Below are positions 33,499 through 44,477 of a stretch of 64,000 nucleotides of DNA, one piece after another. The stretch covers positions 22,488,001 through 22,552,000 of the forward strand of contig WPIO01000001.1 in the NCBI GenBank assembly GCA_009760855.2, given 5' to 3'. The notes under the pieces were generated by a model that saw only the letters and a list, made by a program, of their open reading frames with translations, did no database searches and was not told where the DNA came from. The position numbers were made by a program, and so were the translations under genes. How positions within the stretch are numbered: the stretch's first letter is position 1; the number at the start of each line of letters is the position of its first letter. Source of the DNA: Cristatella mucedo. Its lineage: Eukaryota; Bryozoa; Phylactolaemata; Cristatellidae.

Positions 33499-33873
33499 CT
33501 AGATGCGAGAACTCTCTATTAGTGCCATAATGTATGAGCCGCTTGTAACAGTTATTTTGCCTATGTAGGAAGCTTGGATAGATCCATTAAATGCACCGGC
33601 TTTCATTTGAGCCTCTGTGAAAATCGTGGTTTCGCTAGTTTTCTTCATAAAGCTGAGACCAATATTACGAGACATATGCTTCACCGAGGTTCCGCAGAGA
33701 AGCGCCGTCCAGCTCGCTTGAAAAGCTCCAAGCCAAAGCAGTGCCGACAAATTCATCTGTTCTAACGAAAATGCAGAAGCAATATTTGGATATGACAAAT
33801 CTCGCGTTAAATCTGCTAATTGCTGGAACTTAAGTAGAGAGAGAGAGAGAGAGAGAGAGTAGCCTACCTTCAT
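33499..33873 (-). CDS. Unrecognised ORF, possible exon or small gene
   Basis: A 124-codon open frame whose first 15 codons are a (CT)n tract giving a Ser-Leu run. After that the composition looks protein-like (AFSLEQMNLSALLWLGAFQA ... EAQMKAGAFNGSIQASYIGK). I recognise no domain. A CT-rich stretch followed by TTCCAG at about 33820 could be an acceptor, making the downstream part an exon. It is adjacent to the small ORF 33894-34088 on the same strand. Confidence 0.25.
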   Translation of the reverse strand: MKVGYSLSLSLSLLKFQQLADLTRDLSYPNIASAFSLEQMNLSALLWLGAFQASWTALLCGTSVKHMSRNIGLSFMKKTSETTIFTEAQMKAGAFNGSIQASYIGKITVTSGSYIMALIESSRI

Positions 33874-33893
33874 TAGTCGATGTGAAAGACATT

Positions 33894-34088
33894 TTAGCCT
33901 ATTCGCAATAGAGGCGGCTTGTCAAAAACCGCTCTGTATTCGTATTCGTCGAACAGTAAGCATTCTTCAGAGCCCCGCGCTGCCAATGGCATTTCGGGGT
34001 AGCAGCGTCCAAAGCAGCAGGTCAGACGTCTAACGACACCTCTTATTCTTTTCCAGATAGCTCGGATGCGTGCCTTTCCCGTAGCCAT
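33894..34088 (-). CDS. Candidate 64-residue protein, unrecognised
   Basis: The start context AAAAATGG is favourable. The peptide begins MATGKARIRAIWKRIRGVVR, strongly basic, then RRLTCCFGRCYPEMP with a Cys cluster. It continues into an acidic, Tyr-rich part (FDEYEYRAVFDKPPL). The basic then Cys pair then Tyr layout would suit a membrane-associated peptide, but this is inference from composition only. No family recognised. Codon content is less AT-rich than its flanks. It could also be the first exon of a gene that includes 33499-33873. Confidence 0.3.
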   Translation of the reverse strand: MATGKARIRAIWKRIRGVVRRLTCCFGRCYPEMPLAARGSEECLLFDEYEYRAVFDKPPLLRIG

Positions 34089-34489
34089 TTTTCGTGTTAC
34101 CAGACAAACTGACAGAGCGGTTATGTCTTGATTGTCCAATGACGTCACTGAAATAGATTTGTCATAAAGCTATTTCCTACTTGTCGACGGAATGAGGTGC
34201 CTCTCTAATGCTGTAGTACCCACCTGCAGAGTATCTATGTTGCCCTATCAAAAAGCGTGTGCCGGCCACTACGGATTAGCTATCTGAATCTAGGCTGATG
34301 GACTAAAGCAGTTGGCACGAAGCTGCCTCGGTGCGGTAGCTAGAGCCCAAAGCTGGTTGTTCCCTCATCGTCAAATTTAAGAGCCTAGGTTCAAATAAAT
34401 TAGCTGCACCTCTACTCGGCTCGCTAAGGGCCTCAGCATTACAAAATCACTAGCCCTGAAAGGCTGTCGCCTGTACGACTGGCGAAAGC

Positions 34490-34605
34490 ATGATAGCTCA
34501 GGATGTCACGTGCTCGTTTATCGATACTGAGGTCGTGTGCTCGAATCCAGCAGTTGGTTGATTCTCTCTTGCCAACTGCAAGCGGTGGTGATAGCCGCCA
34601 AATGA
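34490..34605 (+). mobile_element. Degenerate SINE1 copy
   Basis: Plus strand TGAGGTCGTGTGCTCGAATCC (box B) followed by CTTGCCAACTGCAAGCGGTG and GTGATAGCCG, the SINE1 body. Confidence 0.65.
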
Positions 34606-34754
34606 CCGTGGTCGGTCTTTCTGACATGTTCACTAGCAAGCAAGCTCTTCTGCCGCCCTCGAGAGGATCAGCCATTATGTCTAGAAGTAGCTAAACATAA
34701 TTGAAAAACTCTGAAGTGGATACGCCAGTTGATGTGAAGCCGATGCAGGTCAAT

Positions 34755-34860
34755 GAGAATAATAACAACACTCAAAATGTTATGTGGGTAATGCTATCTA
34801 TGTAATCCTAAGAGCAACTAATCTTTATCCAGGCGCTTTAAAGCTCGCTTCGAGATAGTC
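34755..34860 (-). mobile_element. Diverged LINE-A/SINE2-type tail
   Basis: TAATCCTAAGAGCAACTAAT ... TCCAGGCGCTTTAAAG is the hairpin tail with an AATAAC-rich end; no coding part attached. Confidence 0.5.
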
Positions 34861-35094
34861 AACAGCCAAAAGTAGTGGCATCAAGCATGAACGGTTTCAA
34901 ATAGCACAAGCAAGTATTCGGTTACGGCCAGCAACTCGACGAGAACATAAAAACACTCACGGTTAATAAGGCCTCTGGTTAGTAGCTCGGACTGAACCAT
35001 GTCCAGGTACATGGCAAGTACTCCGAAACGGGATAGGACAAGTTCTATGGTGAGACGAAAGCTAACCGCAGCCGATGCATCTTGAGGTGAGACT

Positions 35095-36005
35095 TATAAT
35101 AATAATAATAATAATAATATTGCACTTGATAAAGCGCCCTCAGAGAACTTAATCTCTTTCTAGGTGCTTTACATTTGCTGCAAAGTGATACGCAATAGAA
35201 TAGTAAGTAAAATCATGCTTGAAAAACAAACAAAATGAATAACATGGTTAGGGGTTACATGCACTGGGTCAGCATGCAAATGTGGTTAGTGGCAGCATGA
35301 ACAGTGTCAGCACGCATAAGCACATCGAGGACGAATCACAAGGACCCACTAAATGCTGTCCTAAATAGGTATGTTTTTAAGTTTCTTTTAAATGTGGTCA
35401 GGTCAGGGGATGTTCTGATGCAGGTCGGGAGGGATTTCCAGGCTGTGGGAGCATACGAGCTAAATGCACGGTCTCCAAAGGATTTAAGGTTTGCACGAGG
35501 TATTTCTAGACTGTTGGATTCCGAAAAGCGAGTGGTACGATGCTTTGCCTGATGGGGTAGTATATCTGAAAGATAGGCTGGAGCCATAGAATGAAGAGAC
35601 CTAAAAGTGAGCGACAAAACCTTGAAGTCAATCCGTTGCTTGACTGGTAGCCAGTGCAGGTCGGCGAGAAGTGGAGTAATGTGGCAATTGCGACGCTCAC
35701 GGCAGACAAGTCTAGCTGCCGAGTTTTGCACCAGCTGCAATCGCCTGATCGCACATGCTGGTAGGCCAGTAAGCAGTGAGTTGCAGAAGTCGAGACGAGA
35801 TGTCACGAATGCATGGACCAACTTGGACGTGGTATCTTTATCTAAACAAGCCCTAATTTTAGCAATGTTATGAAGCTGAAAATAGGCTGATTTGACTGTG
35901 GAGCTGATGTGGTCGTCTAACGAGAGGTCGCTTTGGAATATGACACCTTGACTTAAAAATGAAAGGTCATTACAGGTAGTAACAATAACCGGGAGCAATT
36001 TTCAG
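35095..36005 (-). mobile_element. LINE-A, best-preserved C-terminal 220 codons with tail
   Basis: The ORF at 35336-35998 is uninterrupted: [107 protein letters not shown] and stop. The 3' UTR of about 150 bp and the canonical hairpin plus AAT repeat are at 35095-35190. 5'-truncated just after the YADD region. Reference copy for interpreting the others. Confidence 0.93.
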
Positions 36006-36689
36006 ACCTTTTGATTTAGTGCGAGGTACAAGAATTAGTCATTTAAAAGTTTCTACGCTCACGATATCCAAGTCCGGCTGCTGAGTCAGGCAACAGCTGT
36101 AAGCGTATTGCTGCACAGGCATCAAGACGAGAAAGTAGCGAGAAACAAGAGTTCTAGGTAATTTGTTTGGGTCAGCCAAGCTTTTGAGGATGTAAAACTG
36201 AAAATTAAATGTGTGTCACTGCAAATCTCCAAGGTTTTCTACCAGAGTCCAGATTGCTATAATAAACCATCAATCTATGCTGCGATAATGTTGCCATCCT
36301 CGACAGAGCCCTCAAATAATGAACCACCATGAAGTCACCCATTTTGTTACGTGACGACGAAACCAGAGTGAAACCAGTGGTTTTAGCCCCGTGACATAAT
36401 AGCTGGTCTACTGCTGTTAAATTCTTGGCCGCTTGATAGATAAAATAGAGTCCTACTTCGACACGGGCTGGGCCATGTTTCCAGGGGTAGTTGGTGAAAG
36501 TGGTCAACAATGTTTCCTAGAAGTAGCTCCGGCTGCTAGTAGAAATACTAATTATATCACGACCTTAGCGCTGGCATTTCTAAAGAGGCAGCGTCCTTAT
36601 ATACGTGACCTAAATACAGGTGCTCCTAGGGTTCGATGTCCTCCCATGAAGTCTTCGGGCAGTAACCAATAGGTTAATTTGCATCGAAG
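36006..36689. other. Nothing recognised
   Basis: Possible further LINE sequence near 36090-36180 (AGCTGTAAGCGTATTGCTGC ... AGACGAGAAAG), too diverged to call. Confidence 0.3.
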
Positions 36690-38440
36690 GGGCGGTCTTC
36701 GCTGTCCTAGCTCTTCGAGCCACCTGTCGCGCTTGCTGCGTTAATGCACGTGATAGTAACTCAAATTTTCGCATTTTAAATTTTGTATACTAAAATTTTC
36801 CGTTAGGCTCCAAACGAAGGAGGATTTAAGCAATCGCCGTAGGAGCCGTGGAAGAGCCCCAGAAACGCCCCTCTCCGCGCAGAAATCTAGTCGTTACGCT
36901 AGTGAGGTCCTTTGTCAGGCGCCAGACGAGACCGAGATCTCGGTTCAGGTACTTTACATGAGAATGAGATATGATGATGAGATGAGAATAATAAAGATTA
37001 TTGACATGCATGATATCCTGCTTTGACGAGACGGCAAGAACAAAAAACACCGCAGAAATGCTTCAATGCATTAGGGAAAAGAAGAGACCACAGGACCACA
37101 GCTTTATGCGACCCATAGTTAGCAGCATGCACTTGATCACCCGCAGGTTTGGCTCTGAACTCTGGCTCTGGATCTGGTCTCGAGCGGGATCGGCGAGCAG
37201 ATCCAGTACGGGAACACTGAATGGGATCTACAACCACGAGCCGGTACCGTGAGCAGTATCCTCGAGCTCATCCAACTCGAAACCGAGGCGGATGTATATA
37301 GCAGGGACGTCAAGCAGAAGTAGGACCAGTAAAAGATGCAGTCTACAGGCGATAATCCGTCGCGCGTGTGTGGATCGAGTAGAAGACCAGCCGAAACTCT
37401 TCTTAGTACATCGTAGCTTCAAGGATACTTCGGCCGTCCACGGTAGACTGTCAACTTCTCACCGAACTGTAACGACTGCCTAGCAAGTAGCAAGTAGCTC
37501 ATTGACTTCGAAACTGTTCCATTCAGTTTTAGATTCTTTAGGATCTCAACAACCAGGCCCAACGCCGACTTCGCGGGGCACCTTGCTCCAAATTATTTGC
37601 TGATAAGATATAGTTGATGCTAGTGTGGGTAAGATATGGCTAGTGACTCCATCCTCACACTGTCGAGCCTAGCAGATTGTACGTCGCATAGCCCCACTCT
37701 TCTTCTCCCTCGAGGTTCGAACCTGTCTCTATAAAATTTGGTGGTGCTAACATGACGTCCGCACTGAAAGGGGCAACTAGTCCTTAAGATCTGTTCAAAC
37801 AACTCTGCCTACAACGTGCACAGACCGGCTAGAGCCTGCAATAGGAATGACAGCCAGATTATGACTGCTGCAGAGCAGATAAGCGATTTCTAAAATTACA
37901 TCTTACGCCACCCGCATGTGGTTTGTAATACAAAGTCGGTTGAGCTCTGGGTGTCGAACGAGAGTTTTTTTTACTGCGCCTTGTGCAGGGCACCTTCTGT
38001 ATTTTGTGCCAGCCGAATAGACTTGTCTTTGCAATGGAAGCGAAATTGCTATGCAAAGCTACGGACGCTGCTGCTCGCTGCTGCTGCCTGGTTCCGGTAT
38101 GTGAGCACTACTTTTGGCTCCGGGCTTAAATTCAGAAACTGCTAAAGTGAGTTTTTGACGCTTGAAAAATATAGGTAAATACGCTACTGCTTAAGCGTTA
38201 AAATCCCTATCAAATTTGAAAGTGGCCGTTGTCAGGCCACCACCTTGGATCGGAGGAAATTTATCAGGTTTCATTCAGTCTCCCTTCTGCCGTTCTTATC
38301 AAAGAATCTCAAAAGAGCAATGGCCCAATAGGGATATCACAGAAATTACTCGGCTTCTGACTTAAAATGGCGTGAAAATGCTGATCAACACGGGCTTGTG
38401 TTACACCGGTGTGGTTTAACTTCTTTGAAAGATACCAGAT
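36690..38440 (+). repeat. Repeat B copy 1, split by about 1 kb
   Basis: 36690-36885 and 37875-38440 match 40530-41395 in order and orientation (CTTCGAGCCACCTGTCG; AGGCTCCAA(A/G)CGAAG; GTCGGTTGAGCTCT; GCTTGAAAAATAT; GTTAAAATCCC(T/C)ATCAAATTTG). Eyeballed identity is about 80%. The intervening 36886-37874 has no counterpart at 40.7 kb, so it was inserted in this copy or deleted from the other. It shows no recognisable coding. Confidence 0.85.
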
Positions 38441-38559
38441 TGTAGAAAGCCGATGGCTGTTCTCGTGTTGTCTGTTTTAAACGCTTAAGGTACGTCGGGC
38501 TTGTTCGTAGACCGCCACTATTTAGACTCATAGCCTGGCGGATTTCACCACCGAACACA

Positions 38560-39130
38560 ATCTTGGGCTTTTATTTCTGTACGGATGACACTCAGCTCTA
38601 CCTATTCTCCGGCTGCCTTGCTTGGACTATTACTCGCATCTTCGATGGCCAGTAACTTTCTGACGCTTAAAAAGTGAGTCAGCCTACATTCAGCTGCGGA
38701 ACCTTGCGAAGTTAGTGCCTTCTTAGACAAGAGCACGGGAGCCAAAAAAATTCATGCGGTCATAGATTGCTGCAATGATTAATCAGAACTTTCGGTCCGC
38801 AACATCAATTGACTTCAGCCGGTGCAAAAATCAGGAGCTCGTCTGGCTTTGTCGTCGAAGGCAAAGTTGTCATTCTTTGTTCTCCCCTGAAGTTTGTCTC
38901 ACTGATTTTCGGCGCTCAAGCGTCTTCTCATATGCGTATCTGAAACGTCTACGCATCCGAAGAATACCGCCTGCAACGGTGCTGGCTCTTCTGCTGCATC
39001 GCTCCGCATGCACACAATATCCAAGAGAGGAACACTGGTCGCTTTCGTTTGATCTGACTTAAATTAAGGATCGAGCTTCCCGTGCGAGTGACAGATGACT
39101 CAACTATTGGCCTTTTATTGTTTTTTTTAT
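38560..39130 (+). mobile_element. LINE-C fragment (third subfamily)
   Basis: Starts at TACGGATGACACTCAGCTC (YxDDTQL, the catalytic box). It runs through a KSAYIQLRNLAKL-like block to a RRLRIRRIPP region and CTTCCCG. It parallels 46900-47410 in order but is diverged from LINE-A. Frameshifted throughout. Confidence 0.6.
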
Positions 39131-39589
39131 AGCCTGCCTCCTTGTTCAATTATCGTTCCAAAGCACCGGTCTCTGGCTTCGGTAGGAAAACACGAAAATC
39201 TGAATAGTCGTCGGGTCGGCTGGCACCCGGCACAGGGATAGGGAGAAGATGGCCGCTATCAGCATCATTTTCAGAAGCTCGCAGTGCTCTCCCAGCGTGC
39301 GTTTGAGATGAGTGGCACCCCTACAATGAGAGGTTCGTGCATGGGTACGGCCAGGTCAGGCCAACCTTTTACGAAGCGGCGATGGCTTTGACGGCAAGAC
39401 CAGAATCGCGCCCAGCTCTGACATTGTCGTCGGCCCTAGCCAGTTGCTGAAGTTTCGCACATTTCCGGGTCATGGAGGATGCATTTCCTAATCAAGACAC
39501 GGCCACGCATTTCAACTCAGCCCGAGCGATGCGACGCGGCCTCGTTTCGACCAGAAGTGAGGTGCTTGCCTTTAACGGCCACGGTCTTT
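39131..39589. other. Nothing recognised
   Basis: GC-moderate single-copy-looking DNA with no conserved ORF. Confidence 0.35.
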
Positions 39590-39820
39590 GTCAATCAAGT
39601 GCAATATTATTATTATTATTATTAAGAGACGTGCGGCATATGTAAATTGCCTGGACAGAGATTGTTCTCTCATGGCCCAATACAAAGAAAATACTGATGT
39701 AAAACACGCGATTTGGCCGTATGGCCGCCTGCCGCTGACGGCGGGCCGACACTGTCCTGTTGTCTGTTTCACACCAGTATTTTCCTTGTACTGGGCCATG
39801 AGAGAACAATCTCTGTCCTT
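39590..39820. repeat. Foldback with 48-bp arms built from a LINE-type tail
   Basis: Arms 39653-39700 and 39771-39818 are inverted complements with about four mismatches, separated by a 70-bp GC-rich loop. Each arm contains CAGAGATTGTTCTCTCATGG, related to the SINE2/LINE-A hairpin. An ATT repeat (39605-39624) adjoins the left arm. Confidence 0.85.
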
Positions 39821-40529
39821 GTCTACGAAGCAAACGCCGGGGTCAGAAAGAAGTACAAGAAGCCGGATCGCCAACCTCAAAATTGATCTTTTTCATTTGC
39901 GGCCAATTTACAGCTTTTAGGGGTAGTAGTAATTGCTGACTAGCCATGTGCTGCCGAATCCAGTTGCGTATTCAAAACCTTAACTCAACATATAATTTTG
40001 ATTTTTCACGCCCCATAAATGGAACTGAAACTCAATACTGACAGATGTCAGTGCTTATAGCTCTTAAACATAAAAAGTCATCTTGAGAGTTGCTGGTCTC
40101 AGATTAATTCTAAACCCGTGGTTTTGACAGGGAGGCTTTCACGAACCAGCTGCTGTCTCTTCATATAACTGTTGGTCACGGATTTCAATTTTCTGTGCGT
40201 AGAAAGTGCATTATTTCTATACCCATTATGCGTAAAATAAATAGAAATCAGTTATTCTGACGCAAAGAAAGTTTTTCATAATAAATACAGTGATATTTGA
40301 AATATAACAGTTTGTCAGTGATACATTGCTAAGACATCCGATCCCCCCGCGTATAGCGGGCCTTGTGCCGCTACTTCAATTGGTGAGATTTAAGCGGGCA
40401 TACTAACGTAGAGCACTATCCGTATAACTTTAACTAAGCAGGAACCCTAAATTAAATCACAAGTTCATGTTTATTGCGGAATAGGAGTACAGTTAATTAA
40501 AGTAATAAGGTTGCTTGCGGGCCTATAGC
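39821..40529. other. Nothing recognised
   Basis: AT-rich, no coding or repeat assignment. Confidence 0.35.
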
Positions 40530-41395
40530 TGAAGTTCGGTGTCCCACTTCTTCGAGCCACCTGTCGTGCTTGCTACTTTAAGGCACGTGATGAGAACCCA
40601 CATTTTCCAGTCTAATAATTAATATAGTAAGATTTTTCGCTAGGCTCCAAGCGAAGATGGATTTTAGCCCTCACCGTTAATCGTGTGGAAGACTGCAGAA
40701 ACGCTCTCCCTAAGAACTATTTGGAGCTTTAGCGACGGCAAGCGCCTTTTTAATTACGCCCTACGCCAATCGCATATGATACGCGATAGCAAGTCGGTTG
40801 AGCTCTAGGTGTCGAGCGAGAGAGTGTTTTTTACTGCAGCTTGTGCAGGGAACCTTCTCTATTTTGTGGCAGCCGCAAAGACTTGTCTTTGCAATGGAAG
40901 CGGAACTGCTATGCAAAGCTACGGACGCTGCTGCTGCTCGCTGCTGCCTGGTTCCATTCCCGCCGACATGCGTGCGTCTATTGAAGAAGACGGACCGACT
41001 GCTGTTCACCGTGCTCCATAGCATCAGCTTCACCGGCTGCATTTAGGCGAAGGAGGCAAGCACTAACTCCCCCATGAGCACTGTACTTTTGACCACGGAC
41101 TCAAATTCAGAAGCTACTACAGTGCGTTTGTGACGCTTGAAAAATATTATAAATATGTTACTGCTTAAGTGTTAAAATCCCCATCAAATTTGCAAGCGGC
41201 CATTGTCAGGCCTCCACGTTGGATCGGGGGGGGGCAATTCAACAGGTTTCATTCACCCTCTCTTCTGTAGTTCTTATCAAAGAATTCCAAAAGAGCGGTG
41301 GCCCAATCGGGATACCAAAGAAATTACTCGGCTTCTGTCTTAAAATGGCGTGAAAAATGCTGATCAACACGCGCCTGTGTTACACCGGTCCTCAC
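40530..41395 (+). repeat. Repeat B copy 2, uninterrupted
   Basis: Continuous counterpart of 36690-38440. A short open stretch (40900-41042) encodes an Ala/Cys/Arg-rich peptide not conserved in frame in the other copy, so it is probably noncoding. Includes a GGGGGGG run at 41227. Confidence 0.85.
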
Positions 41396-42300
41396 GACTG
41401 GAACGTCGTTGTAGCCATTGGCTTCTCGAGTTTTCTTCTGCCTGCTCAGGCAGTGCCTTGTGCCGAGGTTTGTCGTTCGGGGTGTCAGGACGTTAATTTA
41501 GCATTAAAGAGTTTCGACCGACTTGGATGCGGTGCAGGCTACGCGACAGCCACTCGCATGAGGCGCACACCAGCTCTGCCCATCGCGAGCAGCCGTCGTA
41601 GATGCTACCCACCTTTAGGCAAAGGTGGGGCACCGCTCCCACTGTCGGGCGGTTGCCGTAGGTCACCTCCGTGCGAACGTCGCCGGCCGATCGCGCACTT
41701 CAAAAACCGCTACGGCACATGATGGCCTCGCCGTTCTCGGAGTTCCGCCCCGCCGACTCGATCTCGCGGTGGTGCTGCTCTGCTTTGCGCTCAGCACCGA
41801 GACGCTCTCGCGGGTGCTCTTCGCCGCCTTCGCTCACGCTGCTGTCCTTCGCCGCAGCGAAGCTCTCGCTGCTTCGCTCTCGGCAGCAGCCTGCACCTCG
41901 TCGCAGGCTGCTGCCTGATATTTCGCGGTGCTCCTCTGCGCTCTGCACCGAGACGCTCGTGCGGGTGCTCTTCACTACCGAGACGCTCTCGGCGCTGGCT
42001 GCTCTCCGCAGCCGCTGACATGCTCTCTGTCGCTACGACGCTCGCGCTGCTGCGCTTGGCGGCCAAGACGTCGCTCTCACGGACGCATTTTTCTGCTGCC
42101 GCGACGAAGCTCTCGCTGCTGCTCCTCGCAACCAAAGACGCTCTCGCTGCAGCCAAGACGTCACGCTTATTATGTTTTCGCGGGCAGTCGCGAACAGATC
42201 AAGATGATCGATCAATCGTAGCAGACGGCACGAAATGTAACCTGCATTAGTGGCCCGACGCTGCACTGCTTCAACGACTTAACTTTTGGCCACAGCTGAG
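41396..42300. other. GC-rich low-complexity block with imperfect internal repeats
   Basis: Open in several frames on both strands (up to 121 codons), all Arg/Ala/Ser-rich. The segment ACCGAGACGCTC(T/G)CGCGGGTGCTCTTC recurs near 41798-41825 and 41948-41973. GAAGCTCTCGCTGCT recurs near 41859 and 42107. Open frames on both strands are expected from such composition, so I do not call a gene. Confidence 0.5.
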
Positions 42301-42477
42301 GCGCGTGCAATAGTGTCAGGCACTTCGTTAATTACAGCAGATGCCGCATGTGCACACCACACCACACCAGTCGCCACTTAGCTCCTCGGACAACTCGTTG
42401 GCTGGATAGAACTAAGTATGGGATTGGCCCGGCTGCGGCTGCAAGTCTTGCCAGCCAGGAGGATTTTATATTAGCAG

Positions 42478-42680
42478 TCAGTCATCGTGCTCGCCGCAAA
42501 TAAAGCAGACGTAGTCAGCGAAACTTGCCGTCTTCTTTGATGCCGACCGGCCTTCAACCGGCAGCTTTCGCAGTTCGGATGGCCGTCGAGGAGTTATCTG
42601 CTCGGGGTCGGGCGGGTTACTCGAGCGCAGACGCTTTACCTTTCCTGACCGTGAATGACTGAGCTTATATTTTTTGCCTT
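42478..42680 (-). CDS. Diverged relative of the tandem-array 50-residue module protein (C-terminal exon?)
   Basis: Minus-strand frame: PPDPEQITPRRPSELRK, EGRSASKKTASFADYV and CFICGEHDD, then stop. It aligns without gaps to the array proteins at 48.0, 52.7 and 59.2 kb (VPDPEYISPKRRPALRK, EGELTSKKRVRFDSLV, HVRCDEHDG), with roughly 45% identity over 45 residues. The shared PDPE, LRK, EG, SKK and C-x-EHD positions and the preserved frame at this divergence argue that the family is, or was, protein-coding. Only one module is present. The frame is open further upstream to 42810, but that part does not match and is probably intron. Function unknown. Confidence 0.5.
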
Positions 42681-42810
42681 TCAAGTGGGTGTACCATCGA
42701 GCTATGGTCCTGATGGTGGACAAAGCTGTAATCGGAATATTCAGTAATAAATAATTGTAATCAGGTAACACACCCAGGTAGAAACTAGCAAGCAGTCTAA
42801 TGGTAATCAC

Positions 42811-43398
42811 TCTTCATAGATTATTTTATTATTACGATCACTTTTAACTGATCTACATCACCAATTGGGGTATATGTGAAACTGATTCTGAGACGGTACA
42901 ATAGGGGCTACCAAACTCGCCAAGAAGCACCGATCATTTGTAATTGTCTTCTCACGATCAATTGCAAGGTAGAAAGTGGTGTCGGTGACATCAGACAAAG
43001 TGCTGCCTTAACGAGCGATTTAGAGCACTGTATTTTCGCCAGCCAGACGAGCCGATATTGCTAGGTTAGAAGCTCCTCTCCTTCAGCAGTATTCTACGCT
43101 GTAGTTCTGCTGGCTTTATCATAAGTCAGCTTGTGGCCCACGGTGCAATTGTACTCGTACGAGCACAATGCTTGGCCCACAAGTGACATCGTGTACCGCG
43201 TACTGTGGATAGGGGTACCGTTTCCTCGTGAACCTCGTTGTTTCTCACTGAACTCACTTGTCAGCCGCATTTCATGTTGCTGCCTTAGGCCGACTGCAGT
43301 AAAGGTACTTCGGGAATCGAGCTTAAAGCTAGAGGTCCGCTGACCGGCCAAGCAACCGATATTTGGAGGCGAACTCGGCGAATCGACGTCCAGATAAA
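42811..43398. other. Nothing recognised
   Basis: Short ORFs on both strands without recognisable content. Confidence 0.35.
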
Positions 43399-43577
43399 TA
43401 AGTAAATCCTAGCTGATTAAACAGCCTCTTTTTGTATAGCAACAGAAGCGCCTTTACGGCAATCACCACCGCTTGCAGTGGCGATAAAGAATCGCCCACC
43501 GCAGGAATCGAACCCACGACCTCGGGACCAAGGTCGTGAAAGCAACCGCCTTACCTGGTGCGCCATCACAGCTCACC
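43399..43577 (-). mobile_element. SINE1, best-preserved copy
   Basis: Minus strand from 43577: GGTGAGCTGTGATGGCGCAC, GGTTGCTTTCACGACCTTGG, B box GGGTTCGATTCC, GGTGGGCGATTCTTTATCGC, AAGCGGTGGTGATTGCCG, a TATACAAAAAGAGG stretch and the tail GCTGTTTAATCAGCTAGGAT. About 180 bp. The tail contains an AGCTGATTAAACAGC inverted repeat. Confidence 0.92.
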
Positions 43578-44477
43578 AATGTAGCGACACTAACTGCCGG
43601 GACTCGCGAGAGACACTAACACCCGGTTTTGTTGCTCCGGGTGTCTTGGAACGCGCTCATCGGCAGCTCCGAGGCAGCTGCAGCACAACGGCTGCAAGGA
43701 GGCCTCTGGTGGGCGCAGCGACGTGCAGATGACGATGCGGCCGCTGAGGGCGGGCGGCCGCTCCTACGCCTCCTCTTTGCCTCGCACGGAGGCACGCCCA
43801 CGATTCTGCCTCTGCATCTACTACGACTCGCGCGTCTGTTCAAGCGCTGCCCTGGCCAAGGGCCGCTCTCATTGTACGTTTTTTCGCAAATGCTCGTCCC
43901 TGCCGAATCGTCTGGAGGCACCTACTGCCTCCAATGTACAGTACTTACGAAAATTGGCTCAGCTATCCAACCAAAAGGAGATAACAATGATGTGAAGACC
44001 TGCTCCATAAAGCAACAATCGGAGTCTATACAGTGCGCAAGCGGAGGGCCGAGCCGAGAGGAAGGAGCAGCCATGCTGTACTGAAGCAGAGGACGCTCGT
44101 TGCCATGTGCCGCAGCAGCACGATCCTACGAATCGCCAGCTTCGCTGTTAAGCAAAACAAAAAGCACAACCGGAATCTCACCGACGAGTACACTTGTTGT
44201 GGGCTCGGCACAAGTTGTGGAGCCAGTGGGTGAGCTGGTGCGAATTCGCTGTTGGAGTACGGGGACGGCTCAGCGACGCCGGCTACCTGCACTAGTGGGT
44301 ACGAGCGAAGATGAGGGCAGTACGATAGAAGCGGCCCACTTCCTGTCAACTAGGAACCGCCGACTGAGTATTATTATGTCCTGTGTTTTTATTACCGGCT
44401 GTTATTCCGCTACATGAAAAAATACGTCAGCCCTTGCTCGAAACTCGTTTCATATTTTCAGGTATGAAATTCTTATG
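43578..44477. other. GC-rich stretch, no gene called
   Basis: 43620-44350 is CpG-rich and open in overlapping frames on both strands (151 codons plus, 107 codons minus), with Ala/Arg-rich peptides lacking a recognisable domain. It could be a CpG-island promoter or first exon of an unseen gene. Confidence 0.3.

Noticed and set aside
43629-44084. 151-codon ORF in GC-rich DNA
   Set aside because: Opposite strand is equally open and the peptide is compositional (Ala/Arg), without a domain.
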